DNA of 17,979 nt, taken from an uncultured Lachnospiraceae bacterium. GTDB taxonomy: Bacteria; Bacillota; Clostridia; Lachnospirales; Lachnospiraceae. The position numbers and the translations under genes were made by a program. Below, one piece after another: positions 1 to 7,443 of the stretch; the first letter of the stretch is position 1; every line of letters begins with the position of its first letter. Below the pieces are notes generated by a model. The model was given only the letters and a program-made list of their open reading frames with translations, did not search any database and was not told the DNA's origin. The DNA lies in the NCBI GenBank assembly GCA_946538445.1, contig CAMNGO010000023.1:1-17979 (forward strand), read 5' to 3'.

Positions 1-307
1 AAAATACTTTATCCATTCCGGAGCTTGCCACAATCTTCTCTGCTGCTTCCACTGCCGGTTTATTGTAGTAGAGATTTGACGTATGTATCACTTTGTCGAT
101 CTGATCTTTCAGAGCATTCTTGTAATCCTCATTGGAATAACCCAAAGCTGAAACAGCGATTCCGGCCCCAAAATCAAGATATTTTCTTCCTTCCATGTCA
201 ATCAGGTATACGTCCTCTCCTCTTTCGAATACCACAGGAAAACGATTGTAGGTTTTGAGGATGACCTGCTCGGCTGTATTCATGTATTTTTTCATTTCTT
301 CGCCCAT
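1..307 (-). CDS. argD: Acetylornithine aminotransferase, N-terminal part (cut by window edge)
   Basis: Only the first 102 codons are present; the gene runs off the left edge. The family is a PLP-dependent class III aminotransferase that converts N-acetylglutamate semialdehyde to N-acetylornithine in the cytoplasm. Visible family features are the opening NTAEQVILKTYNRFPVVFERG, the YLIDMEGRKYLDFGAGIAV segment that builds the N-terminal strands, and HTSNLYYN near residue 82. The PLP lysine would lie outside the window. The start is ATG at 307, preceded by GGAAGGAG about 6 bases upstream. It follows argB by 33 bases on the same strand, so it is the fourth gene of an argCJBD operon. Other class III aminotransferases (for example GabT) share this fold, but context and the N-terminal wording favour ArgD. 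Confidence 0.9.
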   Translation of the reverse strand, partial: MGEEMKKYMNTAEQVILKTYNRFPVVFERGEDVYLIDMEGRKYLDFGAGIAVSALGYSNEDYKNALKDQIDKVIHTSNLYYNKPAVEAAEKIVASSGMDKVF

Positions 308-340
308 TTTTTTCTCCTTCCGGTCAACATATATTATGTT

Positions 341-1228
341 TTAAAACAGAGGTTCTTTTAGTATGGCAGTTCCGATACCTTTTTCAGTGAAGAATTCCAG
401 AAGCAGGCAGTGAGCCATTCTTCCGTCCAGGATATGGACTCTGGATACCCCTTCTTCTATGGCATCGATACAATTCTGGAGTTTGGGCATCATTCCGCCC
501 CCCACGATACCATCTGCGATAAATTCTTTTGCGGTGTTGACATCCATCTCGGAGATCAGAGTCTTTTTGTTATCGGGGTCCATAAGAATCCCTTCGATAT
601 CTGTAAGAAAGACCAGTTTTTCCGCATTCATTGCCTTGGCCACGGCACAGGCAGCGTCGTCCGCATTAATATTGTACGGTTCATATTTGCGGCTGAGACC
701 GATGGGGGCAATTACCGGTATGAAGTCTCTTTCCATCAGAGTCTCCAGGAGTTCTACATTTACCTTTTCCACTTCTCCCACAAAACCGATATCCTTGCCG
801 TCTGGCTTCTTCTTGGTACAGCGGATCATATTACCGTCTTTGCCACAGAGACCGACCGCATTTACGCCCATTTTCTGCATCAGGCCCACCAGTTCCTTAT
901 TCACTTTATTTAAAACCATTTCCGCGATATTCATGGTTTCCTTATCTGTCACACGAAGACCGTTATAAAACTCCGGTTCCTTACCGCTGAGTTTTACCCA
1001 TTTACTGATCTCCTTACCTCCGCCGTGAACGATGATGGGCTTCAACCCCACCAGCTTCAGCAAAGCCACATCGCGGATGACATTGGCTTTCAGGGTCTCA
1101 TCCACCATGGCGCTTCCCCCGTATTTCACGATGATCGTCTTTCCGTTAAAACGGCGGATATAGGGCATCGCCTCAATCAATGTATTCGCCTTTTCCGTAA
1201 TAATATCCACTTCTTTATGTGCCAGCAT
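341..1228 (-). CDS. argB: Acetylglutamate kinase, arginine-sensitive type
   Basis: 295-residue amino-acid kinase that phosphorylates N-acetylglutamate with ATP, the second step of acetylated ornithine synthesis. Motifs in order: KYGGSAM (35-41), VHGGGKEI (67-74), RVTD (92-95), NINADDAA (187-194), GGGMMPK (243-249) and LEFFTEKGIGT (277-287). About 28 residues precede the first core strand and contain a predicted helix ending in EAMPYIRRFNGK. That N-terminal helix is known from arginine-inhibited, hexameric NAGKs and is missing in the E. coli enzyme, so feedback inhibition by arginine is inferred. I chose ATG at 1228 because AAGGA lies about 6 bases upstream. The frame can be extended 8 codons to a TTG at 1252, but that start has no ribosome binding site. 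It lies 48 bases after argJ. Confidence 0.96.
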   Translation of the reverse strand: MLAHKEVDIITEKANTLIEAMPYIRRFNGKTIIVKYGGSAMVDETLKANVIRDVALLKLVGLKPIIVHGGGKEISKWVKLSGKEPEFYNGLRVTDKETMNIAEMVLNKVNKELVGLMQKMGVNAVGLCGKDGNMIRCTKKKPDGKDIGFVGEVEKVNVELLETLMERDFIPVIAPIGLSRKYEPYNINADDAACAVAKAMNAEKLVFLTDIEGILMDPDNKKTLISEMDVNTAKEFIADGIVGGGMMPKLQNCIDAIEEGVSRVHILDGRMAHCLLLEFFTEKGIGTAILKEPLF

Positions 1229-1276
1229 TTTTTTCCTTCTTTCTGTTTTCAAGTTTTTCTTTTATATCATATCTCA

Positions 1277-2506
1277 TCAGGAACGGTAATCCGCATTGAT
1301 GGAAACATATTCGTAGGTCAGGTCACATCCCCATGCGGTGGCTGTCTGATCACCTGCATGGATATCCAGAATAGCCTGAACCGGATTGCCGGAAAGGATC
1401 CTGGTTGCCTTCTCCTCACTGTAATCTGTGGCAATCCCGTCCTTCACGATGGTCAGGGCTCCTTCTTCTTCAGAACACAGGGTGATATCCACCTTTTCCG
1501 GATCGAAGGTGACTCCGCTGTAACCCATGGCACAGAGGATCCTTCCCCAGTTGGCATCCTTTCCGAAGACTGCTGCCTTGGTCAGAGAAGAACAGACCAC
1601 CGATTTGCTGATGATTCTTGCATCTTCTTTGCTGGCAGCTCCCTGGCAGATGACCTCAAACAAGCGGGTGCAGCCCTCTCCGTCCCCGGCGATCTGTTTG
1701 GCCAGGTACTCAAGAACATAGAATAATGCTTCTTTAAAGCTTTCATAACCCTGGCTTTGCTTGCTAAGAGGCCGGTTGCCGGCCATGCCGTTACATAAGA
1801 TCAGGCAGCTGTCATTGGTGGAGGTATCCCCATCCACGGATACCATGTTAAAGCTGTCCTCAACGCCTTCCAACAGCATCTCCTGGAGCGTGTTCTTTTC
1901 CACAGCGGCATCACTGGTGATAAAAGCAAGCATGGTACCCATATTTGGATGAATCATACCGGCTCCTTTACACATGCCACCGATAGTGACGGTTTTTCCG
2001 TCCAGTTCAACGCTTACTGCGATCTCTTTTTTATGTGTGTCTGTGGTCAGGATGGCATTGGCCGCATCATCAGCGGCTTCCTTACTGTCTGAAAGAATCT
2101 GAGACAAACCTTCGATTCCCTTCTGAATGACATCCATGCCAAGCTGAGCTCCGATAACCCCCGTGGAAGCCACCAGGACTTTCTCCGGCTCGATGCCCAG
2201 ACAATTTCCGACTGCAATCGCTTCTTTTCTGCAGTTATCGATTCCTTCCTGGCCTGTACAGGCATTGGCGATACCGCTGTTGATCACAATGGCCTGTGCT
2301 GTTTCCTCCTCTGTGACGATTTTTTTATCCCAGAAAACAGGAGCCGCCTTCACCACGTTTTTGGTAAATGTCCCGGCACAGACTGCCGGAGTTTCCGACC
2401 AGATCATTGCCATATCCTTCTTCGTGGCACTTGGTTTGATTCCTGCACGCAGTCCTGCTGCTTTATATCCTATGGGAGCTTCCACTCCACCTTCTACTAT
2501 TTTCAT
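1277..2506 (-). CDS. argJ: Bifunctional glutamate N-acetyltransferase / ornithine acetyltransferase
   Basis: 409-residue ArgJ. The family transfers the acetyl group from N-acetylornithine back to glutamate; bifunctional members also use acetyl-CoA to prime the cycle. ArgJ is made as a precursor that cuts itself before a Thr, which becomes the N-terminal nucleophile of the beta chain. Here that Thr is residue 191 in KGAGMIHPNMGTML; the residue before it is Gly, where Ala is common. The STGVIG segment (114-119) provides the oxyanion-hole threonine and glycine. The protein ends in the usual EYVSINADYRS. Start ATG at 2506 has AAAGGA about 8 bases upstream. It sits 30 bases after argC and 48 before argB. 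Whether it is mono- or bifunctional cannot be read from the sequence; no argA or argE is in the window. Confidence 0.96.
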   Translation of the reverse strand: MKIVEGGVEAPIGYKAAGLRAGIKPSATKKDMAMIWSETPAVCAGTFTKNVVKAAPVFWDKKIVTEEETAQAIVINSGIANACTGQEGIDNCRKEAIAVGNCLGIEPEKVLVASTGVIGAQLGMDVIQKGIEGLSQILSDSKEAADDAANAILTTDTHKKEIAVSVELDGKTVTIGGMCKGAGMIHPNMGTMLAFITSDAAVEKNTLQEMLLEGVEDSFNMVSVDGDTSTNDSCLILCNGMAGNRPLSKQSQGYESFKEALFYVLEYLAKQIAGDGEGCTRLFEVICQGAASKEDARIISKSVVCSSLTKAAVFGKDANWGRILCAMGYSGVTFDPEKVDITLCSEEEGALTIVKDGIATDYSEEKATRILSGNPVQAILDIHAGDQTATAWGCDLTYEYVSINADYRS

Positions 2507-2536
2507 CTTATCTGTCCTTTCCCAACTGTCTGTCTC

Positions 2537-3577
2537 CTATGGAAATACCGGTGGCATCAGAAGTCCCGTATTCTCGGGAAGACCGAACATGAGATTCATA
2601 TTCTGCACTGCCTGTCCGGCTGCACCTTTTACCAGGTTGTCCATGGCACCCATCATGAGGATGCGGTTTGTCCTCGGATCCAGTTTAAAGTTCACATCCA
2701 CATAATTACTGCCCTCCACCCATCGGGTCTCCGGACAGATGCCTTCCGGCAGCAGACGGACGAACTCTTCCTTCTCATAAGCCTTTTCATAGAGCGCACG
2801 AACTTCCTCTTCACTTACATCCTTTGTCAGATTGGCATAGGCAGTCACCAGGATTCCACGGTTCATGGGAACCAGGTGAGGAGTGAAATTAATGATGGTC
2901 TCCTGCCCGGAAGCGTAAGTCAGCTGTTCCTCGATCTCCGGAGTGTGCCTGTGACTGGCCACACCGTATGCCTTGATGCTTTCATTGACTTCACAATAAA
3001 GATTCGCAACCTTTGCACCGCGGCCTGCACCGGAAGTACCGGACTTGGCATCGATGATCACAGACTTCATATCAATCAGTCCTGCCTTGGCCATAGGGTA
3101 AATGGTAAGGAAGGAGCAGGTAGGATAGCATCCCGGATTTGCAACCAGTCTGGCTTCTTTAATCTTATCTCTGTTAAATTCACAGAGGCCATAGACTGCC
3201 TCCTGGATAAACTGAGGGCTCTTATGTTCTATCCCGTACCAGTCCTCGTAGACCTTTACATCCTTGATACGGAAATCCGCGCTTAAATCAATTACCTTAA
3301 TCTTAGACAGGACTTCCTCACTCACAAGGGAAGCACATAGTCCCTGGGGTGTGGCGGTGAAAACCACGTCGACTTCCTCGCAAAGCTTGTCCAGATCTTC
3401 TCCCTTGCAGATATCCGGAACCAGCTGGAACATATTTTGAAATACGGAAGCATAGGGGTGATCAACATAAGACCTTGATCCGAACCATCGGATCTCCGCC
3501 TCCTTATGTCCTAATAATATGCGGACCAATTCCTGTCCGGCATAACCGGTGGAACCAATAATACCAACTCTGATCAT
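2537..3577 (-). CDS. argC: N-acetyl-gamma-glutamyl-phosphate reductase
   Basis: 346-residue NADP-dependent reductase that turns N-acetylglutamyl phosphate into the semialdehyde; first gene of the argCJBD operon. It opens with the Rossmann motif VGIIGSTGYAGQE. Other motifs are FTATPQG, DLSADFRI, the catalytic cysteine in LVANPGCYPT (Cys150), SGAGRGAKV, and the catalytic-histidine region HRHTPEIEEQ (209-218). The length matches the family. Two starts are possible, ATG at 3583 and ATG at 3577. I prefer 3577 because it gives the usual M-I-R-V-G-I-I-G opening and places GGGAAGG six bases upstream; 3583 would add two residues. Transcription is predicted from the promoter at 3626-3653. Confidence 0.95.
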   Translation of the reverse strand: MIRVGIIGSTGYAGQELVRILLGHKEAEIRWFGSRSYVDHPYASVFQNMFQLVPDICKGEDLDKLCEEVDVVFTATPQGLCASLVSEEVLSKIKVIDLSADFRIKDVKVYEDWYGIEHKSPQFIQEAVYGLCEFNRDKIKEARLVANPGCYPTCSFLTIYPMAKAGLIDMKSVIIDAKSGTSGAGRGAKVANLYCEVNESIKAYGVASHRHTPEIEEQLTYASGQETIINFTPHLVPMNRGILVTAYANLTKDVSEEEVRALYEKAYEKEEFVRLLPEGICPETRWVEGSNYVDVNFKLDPRTNRILMMGAMDNLVKGAAGQAVQNMNLMFGLPENTGLLMPPVFP

Positions 3578-3625
3578 GATCATCCTTCCCTTCTTGTATT
3601 AATAAATATTCACTAAATAATTATA

Positions 3626-3653
3626 ATTATACACATATTTGCATATTATGCAA
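3626..3653 (-). promoter_or_regulatory. Predicted argC promoter (leftward)
   Basis: On the minus strand a perfect TATAAT (3631-3626) lies 16 bases from TTGCAT (3653-3648). The -35 is a weak match to TTGACA but forms the first half of a perfect palindrome (3639-3653), so a protein bound there would cover the -35 and most of the spacer. The start point would fall near 3619, giving a leader of about 40 bases. A second TATAAT overlaps downstream (3625-3620) but has no -35 at a usable distance. Confidence 0.6.
3639..3653. promoter_or_regulatory. Candidate arginine operator 1 (perfect 7+1+7 palindrome)
   Basis: TTGCATATTATGCAA is a perfect palindrome with one central base. It covers the predicted argC -35 region. 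The half-site resembles ARG boxes bound by ArgR/AhrC (outward TG..AT halves around an AT core), but the centre is one base shorter than the classical box, so the regulator is inferred. Confidence 0.5.
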
Positions 3654-3692
3654 GGTATTATTCATATTTATTTAAATATTTATAAAAAACTC

Positions 3693-3707
3693 TTGCATAT
3701 TATGCGA
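3693..3707. promoter_or_regulatory. Candidate arginine operator 2 (near-perfect copy)
   Basis: TTGCATATTATGCGA repeats operator 1 with a single change in the last half (G at 3706 instead of A). It begins 54 bases after operator 1, about five helical turns, and covers the predicted argG -35 region. Two copies in one 240-base gap between divergent arg genes argue for a shared repressor site. Confidence 0.48.
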
Positions 3708-3721
3708 TTATGACGTATATT
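3693..3721 (+). promoter_or_regulatory. Predicted argG promoter (rightward)
   Basis: TTGCAT (3693-3698), a 17-base spacer and TATATT (3716-3721). As at argC, the -35 is the first six bases of the palindrome. The expected start near 3728 gives a leader of about 96 bases that carries the hairpin at 3732-3764. Confidence 0.5.
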
Positions 3722-3731
3722 AGATTGCAGA

Positions 3732-3764
3732 TGACATTACCGCCCAACCCGTGCGGTATCGTCA
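3732..3764 (+). other. Stem-loop in the argG leader
   Basis: TGAC-AT-TACCGC (3732-3743) pairs with GCGGTA-TC-GTCA (3753-3764), giving 6 and 4 base pairs around a 2x2 internal loop, with a nine-base apical loop CCAACCCGT. It is a GC-rich island in an AT-rich spacer and would lie within the first 5-10 bases of the argG mRNA. No U-run follows, so it is not an intrinsic terminator. It may stabilise the 5' end or act as a regulatory element; no known riboswitch class is recognised. Confidence 0.45.
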
Positions 3765-3823
3765 GAAAGATTCTATTCTATATAGGAATATAAAGCAAGT
3801 ATTAAATAATCAGGAGGATATAT

Positions 3824-5050
3824 ATGAGTAAAGAAAAAGTAGTTCTGGCTTATTCCGGAGGACTGGATACCACAGCCATCATCCCATGGCTGATCGAAAC
3901 TTATAATTATGAAGTAATCTGCTGCTGCGTGGACTGCGGCCAGGGAGAAGAACTGGACGGACTCGATGAACGAGCCAGATACTCCGGTGCTTCCAAATTA
4001 TATATAGAAGATATCGTGGATGATTTCTGTGAGAATTATATTATGCCTTGTGTACAGGCAGGTGCCGTATATGAGAATAAATATCTCCTGGGCACCTCTA
4101 TGGCACGTCCCGGCATCGCCAAGAAACTGGTGGAGATTGCCAGAAAAGAAGGTGCTGTCGCCATCTGTCACGGCGCCACAGGTAAAGGAAACGACCAGAT
4201 CCGTTTTGAGTTGTCCATCAAGGCACTGGCCCCGGATATCAAGATCATTGCTCCTTGGCGTGACAGCAACTGGAAAATGGACTCCCGCCAGTCAGAAATC
4301 GATTTCTGTAAGGCACACGGTATCGACCTGCCCTTCTCTACTGACTCCAGTTACAGCAGAGACCGTAACCTCTGGCATGTCAGCCATGAGGGCCAGGAAC
4401 TGGAAGATCCCTCCAAAGAGCCCAATTATGATCACATCCTCATGATGTCCGTAACTCCTCAGAATGCTCCGGATCAGCCTGAATATGTTACCATGACTTT
4501 TGAAGAAGGAGTTCCCAAAACCCTGAACGGTGTTGAGATGAAGGTTTCAGACATCATCCGTAATCTGAATGTTCTGGGTGGTAAGCATGGTATCGGCATC
4601 GTTGATATCGTCGAGAACCGTGTGGTAGGAATGAAATCAAGAGGAATCTATGAGACACCCGGCGGAACCATCCTTATGGAGGCTCACAAGCAGCTGGAAG
4701 AGATCACTCAGGACCGTGCCACCATGGATATGAAGAAGGATATCGGCAACCGTCTCGCCCAGGTAACATATGAAGGAAAGTGGTTTACACCTCTCTGTGA
4801 AGCACTGCGGGCCTTCGTGAAATCCACACAGAAGTATGTGACCGGAGAGGTTCACTTCAAGCTGTATAAAGGCAATATCATTAAGGCCGGAACCACTTCA
4901 CCTTATTCCTTATACAATGAATCCCTGGCATCCTTCACCACCGGTGATATGTATGATCACCATGACGCGGAAGGTTTCATCACCCTCTTCGGACTTCCGC
5001 TGAAGGTTCGGGCCATGAATTTATTAAATGTACAGAACAAGAACAACTGA
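3824..5050 (+). CDS. argG: Argininosuccinate synthase
   Basis: 408-residue cytoplasmic enzyme that joins citrulline and aspartate using ATP. The N-type ATP pyrophosphatase loop is AYSGGLDTT (9-17). Further family motifs are YLLGTSMARPGIAKK (87-101) and HGATGKGNDQIRFE (116-129), the citrulline/aspartate-binding region; DSNWKMDSRQSEIDFC and NLWHVSHEG follow. The length matches bacterial ArgG. Start ATG 3824 is set by CAGGAGG (3811-3817) six bases upstream. It is the first gene of argGH, divergent from argC, and argH follows after 18 bases. The promoter overlaps candidate operator 2, so repression by arginine is likely but inferred. Confidence 0.97.
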   Translation: MSKEKVVLAYSGGLDTTAIIPWLIETYNYEVICCCVDCGQGEELDGLDERARYSGASKLYIEDIVDDFCENYIMPCVQAGAVYENKYLLGTSMARPGIAKKLVEIARKEGAVAICHGATGKGNDQIRFELSIKALAPDIKIIAPWRDSNWKMDSRQSEIDFCKAHGIDLPFSTDSSYSRDRNLWHVSHEGQELEDPSKEPNYDHILMMSVTPQNAPDQPEYVTMTFEEGVPKTLNGVEMKVSDIIRNLNVLGGKHGIGIVDIVENRVVGMKSRGIYETPGGTILMEAHKQLEEITQDRATMDMKKDIGNRLAQVTYEGKWFTPLCEALRAFVKSTQKYVTGEVHFKLYKGNIIKAGTTSPYSLYNESLASFTTGDMYDHHDAEGFITLFGLPLKVRAMNLLNVQNKNN

Positions 5051-5068
5051 TCATAGAAGGAGACAAAC

Positions 5069-6448
5069 ATGGCACAACTATGGGGCGGCCGTTTCACAAA
5101 GGAGACGGACCAGCTTGTCTATAACTTTAATGCATCCATAAGCTTTGATAAAAAATTCTACAGACAGGATATGGAAGGAAGTATGGCCCATGTCAAGATG
5201 CTGGCAAAGGTGGGAATACTCACGGAGCAGGAGGAGAAAGAGATCCTGGAAGGAATCCAGGGTATCCTCCATGACGTAGAAAACGGAAGTCTGGAGATCT
5301 CTGACAAATATGAAGATATCCATAGCTTTGTGGAAGCTACTCTCATCGACAGGATCGGGGATGCAGGTAAGAAACTTCACACCGGAAGGAGCCGCAATGA
5401 TCAGGTTGCCCTGGATATGAAGCTGTATACCAGAGATGAACTGATCTCCATCCGCTCCGAATTGCTGGATCTCATCAAGACCTGCCACGGCCTGATGAAG
5501 GAGCACATCGATACGGCAATGCCTGGTTTTACTCACCTGCAGAAGGCCCAGCCTCTTACCCTTGCCCACCACATCGGTGCTTATATGGAGATGTTCAAAA
5601 GGGACTACAGCCGTCTAAATGATATCTATGACCGTATGAACTACTGTCCTCTGGGATCCGGTGCTCTGGCCGGAACCACCTATCCTTTGGACCGCGAGAT
5701 GACTGCTTCTCTCCTGGGCTTCTACGGACCTACCTTAAACAGTATGGATTCCGTATCTGACCGGGATTATGTCATTGAATTACTGAACGCACTCTCCATC
5801 ATCATGATGCACCTGAGCCGTTTTTGTGAGGAGATCATCCTCTGGAATTCCAATGAATATCAATTCATTGAGATCGATGATGCCTACAGTACCGGCAGCA
5901 GTATCATGCCTCAGAAGAAGAATCCGGATATCGCCGAGCTGGTCCGGGGTAAAACAGGACGAGTCTACGGCGCATTGAATTCCATTCTGACGACAATGAA
6001 AGGAATCCCCCTGGCATACAATAAAGACATGCAGGAGGATAAGGAACTTACCTTCGATGCTTACGATACCGTAAAGGGTTGTCTGGCCCTCTTCCACGGC
6101 ATGTTAAAAACCATCACATTCCATAAGGATGTGATGGAAAAAAGTGCAAAAAATGGCTTTACCAATGCCACAGATGCAGCGGATTACCTGGTGAATCATG
6201 GAGTGCCCTTCCGGGATGCCCACTCCATCGTGGGGCAGCTGGTATTATACTGCATCGACAAGAATATCTCTCTGGATGATATGACACTGGAAGAATACAA
6301 GGCCATCAGCCCGGTATTTGAAGATGATATCTATGATGCCATCTCCATAAAGACATGTATCGAGAAGAGAAATACCATCGGCGCCCCCGGACGGACCGCC
6401 ATGGAAAATGTCATTGCCATTAACGATCAGTGGCTTGAAAGTCTATAA
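5069..6448 (+). CDS. argH: Argininosuccinate lyase
   Basis: 459-residue member of the fumarase/aspartase superfamily that splits argininosuccinate into arginine and fumarate, the last step of the pathway; such enzymes are homotetramers. It opens with the ArgH-typical LWGGRFTKETDQLVYNFNASI. Conserved regions in order are HTGRSRNDQ (104-112), THLQKAQP (155-162) and the superfamily signature GSSIMPQKKNPD (276-287), whose flexible loop carries the catalytic serine. Start ATG 5069 has AAGGAGA six bases upstream. It is cotranscribed with argG. The stop codon is one base from a very large hairpin (6450-6582) that should end the transcript. Confidence 0.97.
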   Translation: MAQLWGGRFTKETDQLVYNFNASISFDKKFYRQDMEGSMAHVKMLAKVGILTEQEEKEILEGIQGILHDVENGSLEISDKYEDIHSFVEATLIDRIGDAGKKLHTGRSRNDQVALDMKLYTRDELISIRSELLDLIKTCHGLMKEHIDTAMPGFTHLQKAQPLTLAHHIGAYMEMFKRDYSRLNDIYDRMNYCPLGSGALAGTTYPLDREMTASLLGFYGPTLNSMDSVSDRDYVIELLNALSIIMMHLSRFCEEIILWNSNEYQFIEIDDAYSTGSSIMPQKKNPDIAELVRGKTGRVYGALNSILTTMKGIPLAYNKDMQEDKELTFDAYDTVKGCLALFHGMLKTITFHKDVMEKSAKNGFTNATDAADYLVNHGVPFRDAHSIVGQLVLYCIDKNISLDDMTLEEYKAISPVFEDDIYDAISIKTCIEKRNTIGAPGRTAMENVIAINDQWLESL

Positions 6449-6449
6449 T

Positions 6450-6582
6450 AAAAAAGAGGTCACTCAAAGACTAGTTAAGGGGTGGATTGTGCGTAGGCTT
6501 CCTTCGAAAGTGTTTTCCCACTTTCGAAGGAAACTGCGCACAGGGTACCACCCTTTTTTAGTCCAGTAGTGACCTCTTTTTT
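6450..6582. terminator. Nested 133-nt hairpin: bidirectional terminator between argH and mscS
   Basis: The whole gap folds on itself. The outer stem 6450-6464/6568-6582 is 15 perfect pairs, with six A at one end and six T at the other, so it reads as an intrinsic terminator from both sides. Inside are GACTA/TAGTC (6469-6473/6559-6563), AAGGGGTGG/CCACCCTTT (6477-6485/6548-6556), GTGCGT/GCGCAC (6489-6494/6536-6541), and a 14-bp stem 6499-6512/6519-6532 closed by TTTTCC. About 49 pairs are visible in total. The inner CCACCC is itself followed by six T (6554-6559), giving a second termination point for argGH. The mscS stop codon (6581-6583) overlaps the outer arm. Termination is well supported; a further role as a structured RNA or a MITE-like element is open. 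Confidence 0.85.
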
Positions 6583-7432
6583 ATTTACGTGTTATAATAT
6601 TCAGCTGGTTAAATGGAATGGTGATTCCATTTTTGTCGAATACATTTTTGATGTTTTCCAGGGTTCTCCAACGACATTTCCAGTAATCTTCTGTCTTGAC
6701 CCAGAACCGGATCCTCATCTCGATGGAGCTGTCCTTGAAGTCATTGACAAAGACTTCTATGGGCTGGTAGCGTATCACGGCCTCTTCCTCGTCAATCATG
6801 GCAAGCAGGACCTCCCTTACCCTCTGTATACTCTCATCATAATCGATCCCCACTGTGATATCTTCCTGGCGGAATTCTTTGTGGGATACATTAACGATGG
6901 AATCCGAAGATAATTTGCCGTTAGGCACATGGATGGTCTTGTTATCATTTGTCCTTAACTTGGTGTACATGATACCGATGGATTCCACAAATCCTTCATA
7001 GCCGGAAGCATGTTCCAGTATATAGTCCCCGATCTGAAAGGGCTTCATAAACAGGAGGATAACACCTCCGGCAATGTTGCCCAGAGATCCCTGCAGAGAC
7101 AGACCTACGGCGATGCCGGCAGAACCCAGCAGGGCAATTACGGAAGAGGTAGCCACACCGACCTCTGTGATGGCCACAAAGATAATGATGACCTTGAGCC
7201 CGATATTGATAGTGGAAAGGAGGAAACTTTCCAGCGCAGGATCCATCTTGGATTTCTGAAATACCGTCTTTGATATGCGGACAATATGCTTGATCACCCG
7301 GAATCCGATGAGAAGGATCAGGCAGGCGATGATAAGCCTCACCAGAAAGTCCAAAGCTCCATTGCTGAATTTCTCGATATACTTATTGATGATACTGGCA
7401 AAGGTTACCCCCTTGGTCATCAGGTCTTCCAT
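6581..7432 (-). CDS. mscS: Small-conductance mechanosensitive channel (MscS family)
   Basis: 283-residue inner-membrane channel, close to the 286 residues of E. coli MscS. Predicted segments: TM1 about 28-46 (LVRLIIACLILLIGF), TM2 about 75-95, and the pore-lining TM3 about 97-129, with the typical Gly/Ala-spaced stretch SAGIAVGLSLQGSLGNIAGG followed by PFQIGDYI. The cytoplasmic beta domain follows, including HVPNGKLSSDSIVN. The family opens under membrane tension and releases solutes. I chose ATG 7432 because GGGAGG lies five bases upstream; the frame extends to 7489, but that would overlap asd and has no binding site. It starts 11 bases after the asd stop, and its Shine-Dalgarno directly follows that stop, so translational coupling is likely. 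It is the last gene of the operon. A link to amino acid export is only a hypothesis. Confidence 0.92.
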   Translation of the reverse strand: MEDLMTKGVTFASIINKYIEKFSNGALDFLVRLIIACLILLIGFRVIKHIVRISKTVFQKSKMDPALESFLLSTINIGLKVIIIFVAITEVGVATSSVIALLGSAGIAVGLSLQGSLGNIAGGVILLFMKPFQIGDYILEHASGYEGFVESIGIMYTKLRTNDNKTIHVPNGKLSSDSIVNVSHKEFRQEDITVGIDYDESIQRVREVLLAMIDEEEAVIRYQPIEVFVNDFKDSSIEMRIRFWVKTEDYWKCRWRTLENIKNVFDKNGITIPFNQLNIITRK

Positions 7433-7443
7433 CAGAACCTCCC

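Noticed and set aside
1229..1252. TTG start for argB eight codons upstream
   Set aside because: No ribosome binding site precedes the TTG, whereas ATG 1228 has AAGGA at good spacing.
1025..1726. 233-codon plus-strand frame spanning the argJ-argB junction
   Set aside because: Antisense to two conserved genes and without a plausible start signal or domain.
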